Source: Nitrospinaceae bacterium
Lineage (GTDB): Bacteria; Nitrospinota; Nitrospinia; Nitrospinales; VA-1
Assembly: GCA_029937655.1 (NCBI GenBank)
Contig: JAPYPK010000015.1
Location: 1-24,283, forward strand
Reading direction: 5' to 3'
Length of the DNA: 24,283 bases
Position numbers and translations under genes: made by a program. Under the pieces are notes generated by a model that was given only the letters and a program-made list of their open reading frames with translations, made no database searches and was not told the DNA's origin. Positions 1-7,968 of this stretch are shown one piece after another (within the stretch, counting starts at the first letter, position 1; every line of letters starts with the position of its first letter).

Positions 1-624
1 CGCTTCTTCCTCTGACCTTTCTCCTAATGGGCTACTACCCCAAAGATTTTCGTGTTCTAAAACACCCTTTATCATAGGAGATCCAGACCCTGTTGCGACA
101 TGAGTCAGTATCTGAAATTCAGCTCCCAGCATATCGTAAAAATAAAGAAACGCCTTTTTCTGTTCTTTATCATAAATAGCAAAAAGAGGACTCACTCCGC
201 CCACACCCTGTAAAGCCATCGCCACATTATCTTTGAGCAATCTTGACAAAGCACGAACCTTCCCTTCCGTGCTCATAGCCCGCAATTGTGAACGCCTGTA
301 ATATTCGAAGTTATGTGATAAGACGCGTGCCATTTCGAATGCTGTAGCAGGAACTCCCGCGATAGCCATCAACGAATAGTCATCTATAGGAATCACTTTA
401 TCGCAACGATCGTACATAATGGCATTCCCAGCAGTGGCTCTCCGATCACCCGCCACAATAATTCCATCTTTATAATGGAATGCTAGAACCGTGGTTCCCT
501 GAGGAATTTCTAAAGCCTTATTTTCAGGAATACCTGAAGGCACTTTCTGTGGATAGTGACCTGATCTTTTAAGGAGTTCGAGAAAGTCGCCAGAAGTGTG
601 GACTCGTTCAAGGTTTTCTGTCAT
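1..624 (-). CDS. prcB: 20S proteasome beta subunit PrcB (C-terminus cut by window edge)
   Basis: Catalytic beta subunit of the bacterial 20S proteasome, an N-terminal-threonine protease in the cytoplasm. I translated 208 codons from the ATG at 624 down to base 1, and the frame stays open off the window. A propeptide of about 43 residues ends in P-Q-G, followed by T-T-V-L-A-F, so Thr44 should be the nucleophile exposed by self-cleavage. Asp60 (in V-A-G-D) and Lys76 (in C-D-K-V) fall exactly at the family's Asp17 and Lys33 positions. The start overlaps the stop of the upstream modifier gene as ATGA, and I see no Shine-Dalgarno sequence, so translation is probably coupled. The alpha subunit gene prcA normally follows and would lie beyond the left edge. 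Identity is very likely; only the last part of the protein is missing. Confidence 0.95.
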   Translation of the reverse strand, partial: MTENLERVHTSGDFLELLKRSGHYPQKVPSGIPENKALEIPQGTTVLAFHYKDGIIVAGDRRATAGNAIMYDRCDKVIPIDDYSLMAIAGVPATAFEMARVLSHNFEYYRRSQLRAMSTEGKVRALSRLLKDNVAMALQGVGGVSPLFAIYDKEQKKAFLYFYDMLGAEFQILTHVATGSGSPMIKGVLEHENLWGSSPLGERSEEEA

Positions 625-797
625 TGGCCGGTTCGTTGTTTGTAGTTTTCTGATTGTTTAGGGTCAACCCGTTTCATTCGCTTAAGAATATCATCACGAC
701 CGGGTCGTTCAACATTCGGACTAGATGGCCCTGATTCCTTGCGGTCGGGAGTAGGATCCTTTTTTTCTTCTCTTCTTAGTGGATCGTTCATAACCAT
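621..797 (-). CDS. ubact: Prokaryotic ubiquitin-like modifier UBact (Pup family)
   Basis: A 58-residue protein tag, translated by hand. It is strongly hydrophilic, rich in Lys, Arg, Glu, Asp and Pro, has no Cys or Trp, and looks intrinsically disordered, as Pup is. It ends in Y-K-Q-R-T-G-Q. Known of the family: Pup ends G-G-E/Q, while UBact of Gram-negative bacteria ends R-[T/S]-G-[E/Q]. The final Gln implies that Dop must deamidate it to Glu before ligation to lysines of target proteins. Start choice: AGGAG at 806-810 lies 8 nt before the ATG at 797; a second in-frame ATG at 791 would be 14 nt away. The gene overlaps the 3' end of dop by 10 nt and its stop overlaps the prcB start. The gene is so short that length filters may miss it. 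Position between dop and prcB makes the identification strong. Confidence 0.93.
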   Translation of the reverse strand: MVMNDPLRREEKKDPTPDRKESGPSSPNVERPGRDDILKRMKRVDPKQSENYKQRTGQ

Positions 798-2272
798 GGG
801 AATTGCTCCTTTTTGGAATTTATCAAATGTTCTACGTCAGCCGAGCTGACAATTTGCGAAAGGTCTATAAAACTGCCATCCGTAAACTCAATACCCGTCC
901 AGTGAATATTTTTTATTTGACCCCCGCTGTTTGTGACTGTCAAGCCACGCACCAAAGCCCTCGTATCTTCTGGGGGCTCTTTTATGGCCCGCTGAACTTC
1001 ATCTTCGGAAAACATAGAGTATACATCACCCGCTTGCTCCAGTCCTCGGTACAGGCCTCTTTCTGGATCAAGGTTATGATACTCCAAATCCAAGCTTTTT
1101 ATCCAAGGATCATCCCAGCCCACTCCTTCTGATTCAGTAAAACGGGTAAAAATATCTTTTTTTATTGCCCAATCAATTCGATCCGCTAGCTTTTCAGGGT
1201 GGTGTTTGAGTTCATCCAAAGTTCGCGTCCACTCGCGGATAATCCAATCCCACTCTTTGCATTGCCCTGACAGGTTTTTATCTGCTGCGTCAAGATAGAA
1301 TTCTTGTATTTCGAGTGGTGTTATAGTTCCACCCTTCTCTCGTTTTAAGGCAACAGTCCCTGTCTGGTCCCGAGAAATATTTTTAATATCATCAACTGGG
1401 TTCTCTAGGGCCAAAGGCAATTCTAATTTATCTTCACCAATTAGAGTCAAGATCAATCGAGTGGTTCCAACCTTCAAAGCAGTCGCATAAGGGGACATAT
1501 TGGCATCACCTAGAATAAGGTGAAGTCGACGGTACTTGTCTTGTGTCGCATGGGGTTCATCCCGAGTATTTATAATAGGTCGTTGGGTCATCGTCTCTAT
1601 ACTCAATACCGTTTCTATAAAATCGGAACGCTGTGCAAGCTGGAGTCCACATGAATGGTCGTCACGTAGTTCAGAGCCAACCTTGCCAGCTCCTGCGTAT
1701 AGTTGGCGAGTTATAAGAAACGGGATCAGACGTTCTACCCAATGCTCAAAGGGAAGTCGACGTGATATGAGATAATTATCATGCGTACCGTAACTATGCC
1801 CAATATAGTCAGTATTATTCTTGAATACGCAAACTCTACCAATCTTGTCGTCTTGATTTCTTAGGCGAGCACACTCGGAAACGATGCGTTCACCGGCCAA
1901 GTCGTGCACCACTAATTGAAAGATACTGCTACATTCTGGAGTACTGTATTCTGGATGCGTGTGGTCATTATAAAACCTTGCCCCGTTTTCAAGAACCCGG
2001 TCACTCTTCATCTCCCAATAGCTGTAGGGCCGTTTACTATCCTCAACGCAAAAAGCATCTTCTTCCTCGTCCTGCGCCAGAGAAGGTACATTAAAACCTC
2101 GCATATCCTGATGAGAACGTTCTCGAGAATAAGCCCAATTGCCAAATTCACTTTTCATCTCACAGCGACGCACTAGGGCCATTGACTCCTCTACAACATC
2201 GTAGCTTTCTACCTCATCGCGTACGATCCCATATTCGGTTTCCAAACCTAACAAAGGAACCGTAGAACTCAT
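788..2272 (-). CDS. dop: Deamidase/depupylase Dop
   Basis: 494-residue member of the Dop/PafA carboxylate-amine ligase-like family (glutamine-synthetase fold). Dop converts the C-terminal Gln of the tag to Glu and can also remove the tag from substrates, using bound ATP. Visible signatures are G-L-E-T-E-Y-G at 9-15 (metal/ATP-binding glutamates) and N-G-A-R-F-Y-N-D-H-T-H-P-E-Y-S at 96-110. The D-H-x-H-P-E-Y form is typical of Dop rather than of the ligase PafA, and Asp103 corresponds to the catalytic aspartate. The stretch 41-90 between these motifs fits the Dop-loop insertion that PafA lacks. Its ATG overlaps the arc stop as ATGA, and its last 10 nt overlap the modifier gene. A tag ending in Gln requires exactly this enzyme. 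No ligase gene is in the window, so pafA probably lies to the left. Confidence 0.92.
   Translation of the reverse strand: MSSTVPLLGLETEYGIVRDEVESYDVVEESMALVRRCEMKSEFGNWAYSRERSHQDMRGFNVPSLAQDEEEDAFCVEDSKRPYSYWEMKSDRVLENGARFYNDHTHPEYSTPECSSIFQLVVHDLAGERIVSECARLRNQDDKIGRVCVFKNNTDYIGHSYGTHDNYLISRRLPFEHWVERLIPFLITRQLYAGAGKVGSELRDDHSCGLQLAQRSDFIETVLSIETMTQRPIINTRDEPHATQDKYRRLHLILGDANMSPYATALKVGTTRLILTLIGEDKLELPLALENPVDDIKNISRDQTGTVALKREKGGTITPLEIQEFYLDAADKNLSGQCKEWDWIIREWTRTLDELKHHPEKLADRIDWAIKKDIFTRFTESEGVGWDDPWIKSLDLEYHNLDPERGLYRGLEQAGDVYSMFSEDEVQRAIKEPPEDTRALVRGLTVTNSGGQIKNIHWTGIEFTDGSFIDLSQIVSSADVEHLINSKKEQFPWL
806..810 (-). promoter_or_regulatory. Ribosome binding site deciding the UBact start
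   Basis: AGGAG on the minus strand, 8 nt upstream of the ATG at 797. It favours that start over the in-frame ATG at 791 and gives the modifier its own strong translation signal inside the 3' end of dop. By contrast, I see no clear Shine-Dalgarno for prcB. The tag may therefore be made in excess over the protease subunit (inference). Confidence 0.7.
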
Positions 2273-3888
2273 ATGATCGATCGGTTGAGGGTTTCAGCGG
2301 CAGCCTGGTCAGACTGGTTGGGTCGACGCACCCTTACCACATGGTGCGGGTCTAAGTCGAGCAATCGAAGCCAGTCTTCCAAGTTTGACTCTACAGGAAG
2401 TAAATTCCCATCCTTGAATTCAGTTTCTAGACATTCTGTTAAATCCTTGGACAGAATTTTTAACTCTTTTCCATCGATGGCTCTTTCAATTGCTTTTTCT
2501 TTGGTTCTTTTGACTATCCCCTCGATAATCGCACCAGAAATAAAATCTTTCCAATACAATTTTTTGAGTTTACCAGTGCGTAGGGTAAGAACCAAAACCT
2601 CCTGGCGAGGGCTTTTTTTAAATAAAGCATCCAAAAATGGTTGAGTCATTTGATCAAGGTTTTCGTGCTCTCGAGGTAAATTAGGTTTGAGATAAACCTT
2701 AAGTATCGCATTGCAATCTTCACGATTGGGACGACCCACTTTTATCTTTCGATCGATTCGGCCAGGTCTCAAGATGGCAGGATCTATCAGGTCGGGCCGG
2801 TTAGTGGCAAGAATGACAACAGCTTCTCGAAGCGATTGGATTCCATCCATCTCAGCACAGAACATAGGTACCAGCGTGTTGCTGATATTATTTCCACGCA
2901 TGGCCTGCCTTGTTCCAAGAATAGATTCTGCTTCATCAATAAAAATAAAAGGCACTTGGCCCTTTTCCTTATAGTCACGCGCCTTTTTAAAAATTTCCCT
3001 TACCTTACGCTCCGACTCCCCAAGCCACATGTTAAGAATTTCGGGGCCTTTGACATGGATAAATCGACCTTCTAGGTCTTGATTAGATTCTTTTTCCTTA
3101 AGCTGACGAATGATATCTGAGAGGATGGCTCTGCCAATGAGGGTTTTACCACAACCTGGTGGACCATAAAATAAAAAACCTTTCGGTAATTGGTACTCCA
3201 TAGTTTCAAGAATACTCTTGTGCAAAATTGGATACTCGATGACTTTACGTACTTCTTCGATAACGTGAGTTTGCCCCCCTACCTTCGACCAATCAATTTG
3301 CACCAAATCATCTTCTACAACAACTCCTGACTTTCTCTTAGGTAATCGCGCCAAAATAACCCTCTGGTTTGGGTCCAAAATGACTTCATCACCCTCCTTC
3401 AATGACTCTGCTTCCATGTCAGAGTGATTCAAAACCAGGGTTTCACTGTTGGAAGTTTGACCCGTCACCAACCACTGTCCATCGGCTAATCTGGTCATAA
3501 TACGAGCAATAGGCCCTTGCTCAGGCTTAGGCAATTTGGCTATAGCAACAAACCCTTCGTTGAGCGCAACTTGATCACCAGGCTGAAGAATTTCTTTTTC
3601 AAGAATTTCGGGAGAGATAGCAGCCTGGTACTCTGTACCTCCAACCACTAAACGATAGAGACCCCCCTCTCCAATACCCAACACAGTCCCAATACGATGG
3701 GCAGGGGATTTAAGTTTACCAACTGTTTCCTCTAAATTTTTAATTTTCAAAGCATACTGCTGTGATACCTGTTGAGCCTGAAATAACGCATCCCGCAAAT
3801 CAAAGATCTTCCCTTGGAGTTTAGGGTTATCCGCCGTTTCACTCAGAAGCTGGTCAATCAGTTCGATAATATGGGGTTGATCACCCAT
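2269..3888 (-). CDS. arc: Proteasomal AAA ATPase ARC/Mpa
   Basis: 539-residue ring ATPase that recognises tagged proteins, unfolds them and feeds them to the 20S core. An N-terminal coiled-coil-like helix (about 1-60) would bind the modifier. It is followed by the two OB-fold region (about 65-185) and an AAA domain. Walker A is G-P-P-G-C-G-K-T at 242-249, Walker B F-I-F-I-D-E-A-E at 314-321, sensor-1 A-T-N at 361-363, and the arginine-finger segment L-R-P-G-R-I-D-R at 373-380. The pore loop reads N-M-W-L-G-E-S-E near 286-293. The protein ends N-R-S-I-I, not the G-Q-Y-L type tail that docks mycobacterial Mpa onto the proteasome. It is the first gene of the arc-dop-ubact-prcB unit and its stop overlaps the dop start by 4 nt. 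The RBS before the ATG at 3888 is weak. Confidence 0.95.
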   Translation of the reverse strand: MGDQPHIIELIDQLLSETADNPKLQGKIFDLRDALFQAQQVSQQYALKIKNLEETVGKLKSPAHRIGTVLGIGEGGLYRLVVGGTEYQAAISPEILEKEILQPGDQVALNEGFVAIAKLPKPEQGPIARIMTRLADGQWLVTGQTSNSETLVLNHSDMEAESLKEGDEVILDPNQRVILARLPKRKSGVVVEDDLVQIDWSKVGGQTHVIEEVRKVIEYPILHKSILETMEYQLPKGFLFYGPPGCGKTLIGRAILSDIIRQLKEKESNQDLEGRFIHVKGPEILNMWLGESERKVREIFKKARDYKEKGQVPFIFIDEAESILGTRQAMRGNNISNTLVPMFCAEMDGIQSLREAVVILATNRPDLIDPAILRPGRIDRKIKVGRPNREDCNAILKVYLKPNLPREHENLDQMTQPFLDALFKKSPRQEVLVLTLRTGKLKKLYWKDFISGAIIEGIVKRTKEKAIERAIDGKELKILSKDLTECLETEFKDGNLLPVESNLEDWLRLLDLDPHHVVRVRRPNQSDQAAAETLNRSII

Positions 3889-3924
3889 AAGAAAAATCCC
3901 TATTCAAGTTGATATTGAGACCTG

Positions 3925-3954
3925 ATTTTAAATCAAAAAAAAAATATACGTCAA
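3925..3954 (-). promoter_or_regulatory. Candidate sigma-70 promoter of the proteasome operon
   Basis: On the minus strand, TTGACG (3954-3949) is followed after 18 nt by TAAAAT (3930-3925), close to the -35/-10 consensus. Transcription would start near 3918 and leave a leader of about 30 nt before the arc ATG. The rest of the divergent intergenic stretch 3889-4179 is AT-rich with poly-A/T runs. I see no gene or strong repeat in it. Pattern match only. Confidence 0.5.
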
Positions 3955-4179
3955 GTTAATTTGACTACATTAAACCATTACTTCCTCCTCTTTTGTGAAC
4001 ATAAAAGAGTCTACTTTGACTGTTTCTCCCACAGAAGATTTTCTGGTACAATTTCTCTTTTGAAAATATTAATTAATATGTTTTGGAACACTATAGGCTA
4101 GTTTGCTTTGACCAAACAACCGCTTTAAATAAAGCAAGACCGACTCAAAATAATTACCAATTTTTTTTTGACCTTTTTT

Positions 4180-5496
4180 ATGAGCCACATTAGACCTTCA
4201 ATCAGTATCGAAAAATGCATTTTGAGCTTCAGCCACGATCGATACATTTCACGAAAAAAAGCAAACGCCGCTGCTATGGCAAAAGCCGCACGTGAAATCG
4301 CATCCAATAGCAATGGAATCAGTCACCTCATTCTACGAGCAGTTGATGATAAAATAGATAATCTAAAGTTTCTCTTCCTTATTAACGGTATTCCCGTCAT
4401 GTGTTACGCACTTGGGAACCTATTAATTTCCAGCCTCAAAGAAATCGTCATCGTAGGCTCAGAAGAAGTGGAACAAGTCGCCACCACTTTTTTAGAAACA
4501 GTAGGGACCCGGGGGAAAAAAATATCGTTTGTCAGAGAAGACTCAAATAAGTTAAACCTCTTTAATACTATGCAGTTAGGAAAGCACCGGTTGAATATTG
4601 AACCAAATGAATTAATTTTATTCCAACCTGGCGACCTACCATTCATGTTCGATATTGAAGAAATCCTGCACGATAGCGACATTCAAAATTACAATTTGAT
4701 TCTTTGGCTTAACTCCAGACAAATGATGTTCCCAAATCACCAGCATAACCCAGACAGCGAATTTGTTCGACGTAACTATCACTACCGCACTCTTTGTAAA
4801 GAAACAAACGAACTACATGAAGTCAAAGAACCCAATATTTATCCAATCAACCTGTCTGCAGTAGACTCAGATATCATTGACCAACTGCACTCAACAAGAA
4901 AAGATGGAAACATAATTAAGGCCGGTATCCGAAAAGCACTTTCTATGCCATCACGGGTATTAAAGCTACTTCCCATCATGGCACACCACGCACTACACTT
5001 CAGGTCTGATTTAAAACAATTTCGCAAGGACGATAAATACTTGTTTGGAATGCAAAGAGATAATTTTGACCGCGCGGTTTCAGTTTTATTGGACACTGAA
5101 TTTACAACAAAATTCCATAGCGACCCAGCATTCGTTTCCGATGTAGACGCGCTGGAAGATTGGGAAGACTTTGAATCCCTTACGCATTATGCCAATCTTA
5201 AACATGGGGAGAAAGGCCTAGCACATATCCATCCTTTTGGTGAAGAGTTGCTCCGCTTTCGTGAAGAACAAATGCCTAGCCTGAAAACCAAAATAGATAT
5301 GTACAGTAATTTCCCAGCCTACATCAATTCATTTTACCAATCCCTCAAAATGAACCGTGTACCTTTCCCGAATGGAAGCCAATACGTTCCACATAAGACT
5401 AACCATGAAAAAAATGGATCTGGTCAAAAAGCAAAACATACTTTTTCTTGGTATTCCAATAAATGCAACGCCGTCAAACTAGGGCGCGTTAGTTAA
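4180..5496 (+). CDS. Degenerate MobA-like nucleotidyltransferase domain protein
   Basis: 438 residues from the ATG at 4180. The layout follows the MobA-like NTP-transferase (GT-A) fold: a beta strand S-H-L-I-L-R near 48-53, N-G-I-P-V at 69-73 followed by an alpha/beta unit ending I-V-I-V-G, a central F-Q-P-G-D-L-P-F near 148-155 (where an active enzyme binds metal through an aspartate), and S-D-V-D-A-L-E-D-W-E-D-F near 320-331, resembling the family's closing D-x-D-x-x-E-D segment. The N-terminal glycine-rich G-x-G-x-R nucleotide loop is absent, so activity is uncertain. The start is unsure: TTG 4168, ATG 4180 and ATG 4276 are all in frame and none has a clear RBS. The tail past about 380 is low in recognisable motifs. 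A TonB-like gene follows 17 nt downstream. A phospholipid or sugar nucleotide role is suggested only by the CDP-alcohol transferase two genes on. Confidence 0.7.
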   Translation: MSHIRPSISIEKCILSFSHDRYISRKKANAAAMAKAAREIASNSNGISHLILRAVDDKIDNLKFLFLINGIPVMCYALGNLLISSLKEIVIVGSEEVEQVATTFLETVGTRGKKISFVREDSNKLNLFNTMQLGKHRLNIEPNELILFQPGDLPFMFDIEEILHDSDIQNYNLILWLNSRQMMFPNHQHNPDSEFVRRNYHYRTLCKETNELHEVKEPNIYPINLSAVDSDIIDQLHSTRKDGNIIKAGIRKALSMPSRVLKLLPIMAHHALHFRSDLKQFRKDDKYLFGMQRDNFDRAVSVLLDTEFTTKFHSDPAFVSDVDALEDWEDFESLTHYANLKHGEKGLAHIHPFGEELLRFREEQMPSLKTKIDMYSNFPAYINSFYQSLKMNRVPFPNGSQYVPHKTNHEKNGSGQKAKHTFSWYSNKCNAVKLGRVS

Positions 5497-5513
5497 ATTA
5501 TTTAAATAGCTTT

Positions 5514-6428
5514 ATGGCAACCACTGAAGCACGAAAATTAAATCTGCTGGCTAAATTTTTTCAAACAGAATTTTTTTCCCATGGCAGCAAACTCCACTAT
5601 AGCAAGCTAGACAGGTTTATACTCATTGCCTTTTTACTTCATTTTTCTGTTGTTTTCTTTGGTTTAATTACTCCTTTAAATACTAAAAAACCTCTACCGC
5701 CACCACCAATTAAAGTTAAATATGTCAATACCCAAACATCTGTACCCCTTAAACAAAAACAAACACCCGCTGATTATCTAAAACCAAAAATAAGTGAGAA
5801 AGAAAAAACAAACTCACCGGGGTTGCCAGCAAGAACAAGCCATAAGACATTTGCAACAAAACAATATCCTAAACAAAAAAAACACCGCCAAATAAAAATA
5901 ACTACCTCAAAAACCCCGAGCGTCACTCACCAATCGAAACCCCAACTCACAAAAAAGAAAAAAGGGGGGAACCAACAAAAAACACCTCCTGCCTCTTCCA
6001 AGTTTATGAATTCAAAAGGAACTCTTGCTATGCTTGATGATGTGTTGAACCAAGAAAAACACGCCCCAGAAAACCCACAAGTTAAAGAAAAAGAAGATCT
6101 AGGAAATGATGAACCGGTTTCTCTTGACACTAAAGAAGCAAAGTATGTTTCATATTTCAGTCGCATAAAACAACAAATTCAGCGTGTCTGGATTTACCCA
6201 ACCCAAGGAACAAAGGCCTCCCTTATTGGAGAACTCACGCTTAAATTTGAAATTTCGAAGGACGGAAACCTTCTTGCTATACGATTGATTAATAGTTCAG
6301 GCTCAAACATCCTTGATGCTAATGCCATTAAGGCAGTGAGGGGGGCCGCGCCCTACTATCCATTTCCAATAACAATCACCAAAAAGAAGCTTTCTATACT
6401 TGCAACATTTGTATACAGCGCCAAATAA
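5514..6428 (+). CDS. TonB-family energy transducer-like protein
   Basis: 304 residues. A cytoplasmic N-terminus of about 32 residues leads into one transmembrane helix (about 33-53). Then comes a periplasmic linker of roughly 150 residues rich in Pro, Lys, Thr and Gln, starting with a proline run at 61-65. The C-terminal domain (about 210-300) begins Y-F-S-R-I-K-Q-Q-I-Q-R-V-W and contains G-E-L-T-L-K-F-E-I and a conserved strand-helix pattern ending P-Y-Y-P-F-P, as in TonB C-terminal domains. TonB proteins carry proton-motive-force energy from ExbB/ExbD to outer-membrane receptors; others of this shape act in envelope biogenesis. No exbB, exbD or receptor gene is nearby, so the partner is unknown. 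It starts 17 nt after the preceding gene and is probably co-transcribed with it. Confidence 0.82.
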   Translation: MATTEARKLNLLAKFFQTEFFSHGSKLHYSKLDRFILIAFLLHFSVVFFGLITPLNTKKPLPPPPIKVKYVNTQTSVPLKQKQTPADYLKPKISEKEKTNSPGLPARTSHKTFATKQYPKQKKHRQIKITTSKTPSVTHQSKPQLTKKKKGGNQQKTPPASSKFMNSKGTLAMLDDVLNQEKHAPENPQVKEKEDLGNDEPVSLDTKEAKYVSYFSRIKQQIQRVWIYPTQGTKASLIGELTLKFEISKDGNLLAIRLINSSGSNILDANAIKAVRGAAPYYPFPITITKKKLSILATFVYSAK

Positions 6429-6725
6429 TATTTACTGTACGCACAATAGAAACCTTATCCAAAAAGTGATCCCGCCTCAAACTCCTTTCATCAGAGTAGA
6501 TCTTAAGACTTAAAACACACAGTTTTTCTTCGAAATAAAATTGTTGGCCTTTTGTCCCTTAAACGCTTATTTTTTTCAAACTACAACTTGCCGGTCTTTT
6601 AGCAATAGGCTCCATCCACACCTCAAACTTTTATTTACATTCCCACTCTCTGTTGATAGCCTTACAGGTTATAGTGAAATCTCCATTCTAAAATTCATAA
6701 AGTTGATTCTAATAGATCTGTTTCA
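6429..6725 (+). other. Non-coding gap of about 300 bases
   Basis: Between the TonB-like gene and the phosphatidyltransferase gene. I find no convincing gene: the only open frame (from a TTG at 6541) has no RBS, runs into the next gene in another frame and has no recognisable motif. No clear terminator hairpin or promoter stands out. The gap may mean that the phosphatidyltransferase has its own promoter. Confidence 0.5.
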
Positions 6726-7922
6726 ATGGCCTCAGAAAATATCTGTGTAGTACTTACATTATCTCGCCCTTCTTCGAACTGGTCGATGGTTGACTGGTAT
6801 TGGAAAAAAATTTGTGGCATTCCATTTTTATTGAGAAATATTTTCAGTCTTCAGCGGTCCGGGGTCAACACGCTAATTATTTATAGCGATTCCGAGAATA
6901 CCGCTCTTCGCAAAAAGCTTTTCATGGAAAATAAATTAACAGTTAAGTTGACTTTTAAAACTAATATTACGGAGGTCGTTAGAGCTACTAAAAATCACCC
7001 GACCTTGATCTTAAATGGCGGAGCACTTCATACAAAACAAGAAATTGAATCTGGAATGAACTTCACAAATCAACCTGATGAAGAATTGGTCTACCCTATT
7101 AATCCCACAATTATGACCGAAACCCTTAATCAAATAGTCATGGGGAATAAGGTCTTACTGTCTCCATCATCCGATGACCAAGAATCCTTCATTAACTTTT
7201 TACCGGGGAAAAATGAGTCCCAAATAAACAAACCAAAAGATTTTCTTATTCAACACAAAAACCTTTTACAAAGCTGTGGACTGAGCAATGATAGCTTTAT
7301 GGATAAAACCATCACTCGATTTTTCTCCCGTCAACTTACAAGGCTATTTTTAAAAACTCCTCTCAGTCCCAACATGATCACTATTTTGAGCCTTTTTATC
7401 GGCTTGATTTCAGCGGTATTTTTTCTTCAAGGTACTCATGAAAACAGCATAATTGGGGCTGGACTCCTTTTGCTTTCTGCCTGGATTGACTGCACAGACG
7501 GAGAAGTGGCTCGACTAAAATTTTCGGAATCAAAAATTGGGGGCAAGTTGGATATTCTTTGCGATAACCTAGTTCATTTTTCAGTATTTTTTGCGATTGG
7601 CATGGGGTTGTACCAATCCACCGAGAATAATATTTTTATGTTTTTTGGCCTATTTGCTGTTTTTGGAAGTTTAGTTTCCTTTCTCATTCTTAGCTCATCA
7701 ATTATCGATAAAAAAGAAAAGGTTTCTGCTAATACAGTTGATCTGAAAAATAAAAATACGTTAACTGATAACATGGCAAACAGGGATTTTATTTATTTTC
7801 TTTTTTTTATGTCACTGATTGGCAGGGTTGATATTTTTATATGCATTACTGCTTTTGGCTCGAATATTTTCGCAATATACCTCGCCTACTATAAAATCAA
7901 GCCCCTCTTGCATGCAAGTTGA
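6726..7922 (+). CDS. CDP-alcohol phosphatidyltransferase with divergent N-terminal nucleotidyltransferase-like domain
   Basis: 398 residues. The C-terminal half is a membrane CDP-alcohol phosphotransferase with a complete signature D-x2-D-G-x2-A-R-x8-G-x3-D-x3-D: Asp255, Asp258, Gly259, Ala262, Arg263, Gly272, Asp276 and Asp280, which bind metal and the CDP-lipid or CDP-polyol. Hydrophobic helices occur near 216-236, 242-254, 284-300, 304-325 and 355-390. The N-terminal part (about 1-180) has the alternating strand/helix look of a nucleotidyltransferase (I-C-V-V-L-T-L, then C-G-I-P-F-L, then L-I-I-Y-S-D) but lacks the G-x-G-T-R loop. The arrangement recalls archaeal and thermophile enzymes that fuse an inositol-phosphate cytidylyltransferase to a di-myo-inositol-phosphate-phosphate synthase. 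Here the substrate cannot be named. The ATG at 6726 has no strong RBS. The transferase domain is certain; the N-terminal domain is inferred. Confidence 0.85.
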   Translation: MASENICVVLTLSRPSSNWSMVDWYWKKICGIPFLLRNIFSLQRSGVNTLIIYSDSENTALRKKLFMENKLTVKLTFKTNITEVVRATKNHPTLILNGGALHTKQEIESGMNFTNQPDEELVYPINPTIMTETLNQIVMGNKVLLSPSSDDQESFINFLPGKNESQINKPKDFLIQHKNLLQSCGLSNDSFMDKTITRFFSRQLTRLFLKTPLSPNMITILSLFIGLISAVFFLQGTHENSIIGAGLLLLSAWIDCTDGEVARLKFSESKIGGKLDILCDNLVHFSVFFAIGMGLYQSTENNIFMFFGLFAVFGSLVSFLILSSSIIDKKEKVSANTVDLKNKNTLTDNMANRDFIYFLFFMSLIGRVDIFICITAFGSNIFAIYLAYYKIKPLLHAS

Positions 7923-7968
7923 TCCTTCCTTAAATCAAATTCTATTTTTTCCTCCTCTATCAAAATTT

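Noticed and set aside
6541..6750. 69-residue open frame in the gap before the phosphatidyltransferase gene
   Set aside because: It begins with TTG, lacks an RBS, runs into the next gene in another frame and has no recognisable motif.
7919..7938. TTGAT/ATCAA stem followed by a T-rich run between the phosphatidyltransferase and helicase genes
   Set aside because: Only 5 bp, AT-rich, with a 10-nt loop; too weak to call a terminator.
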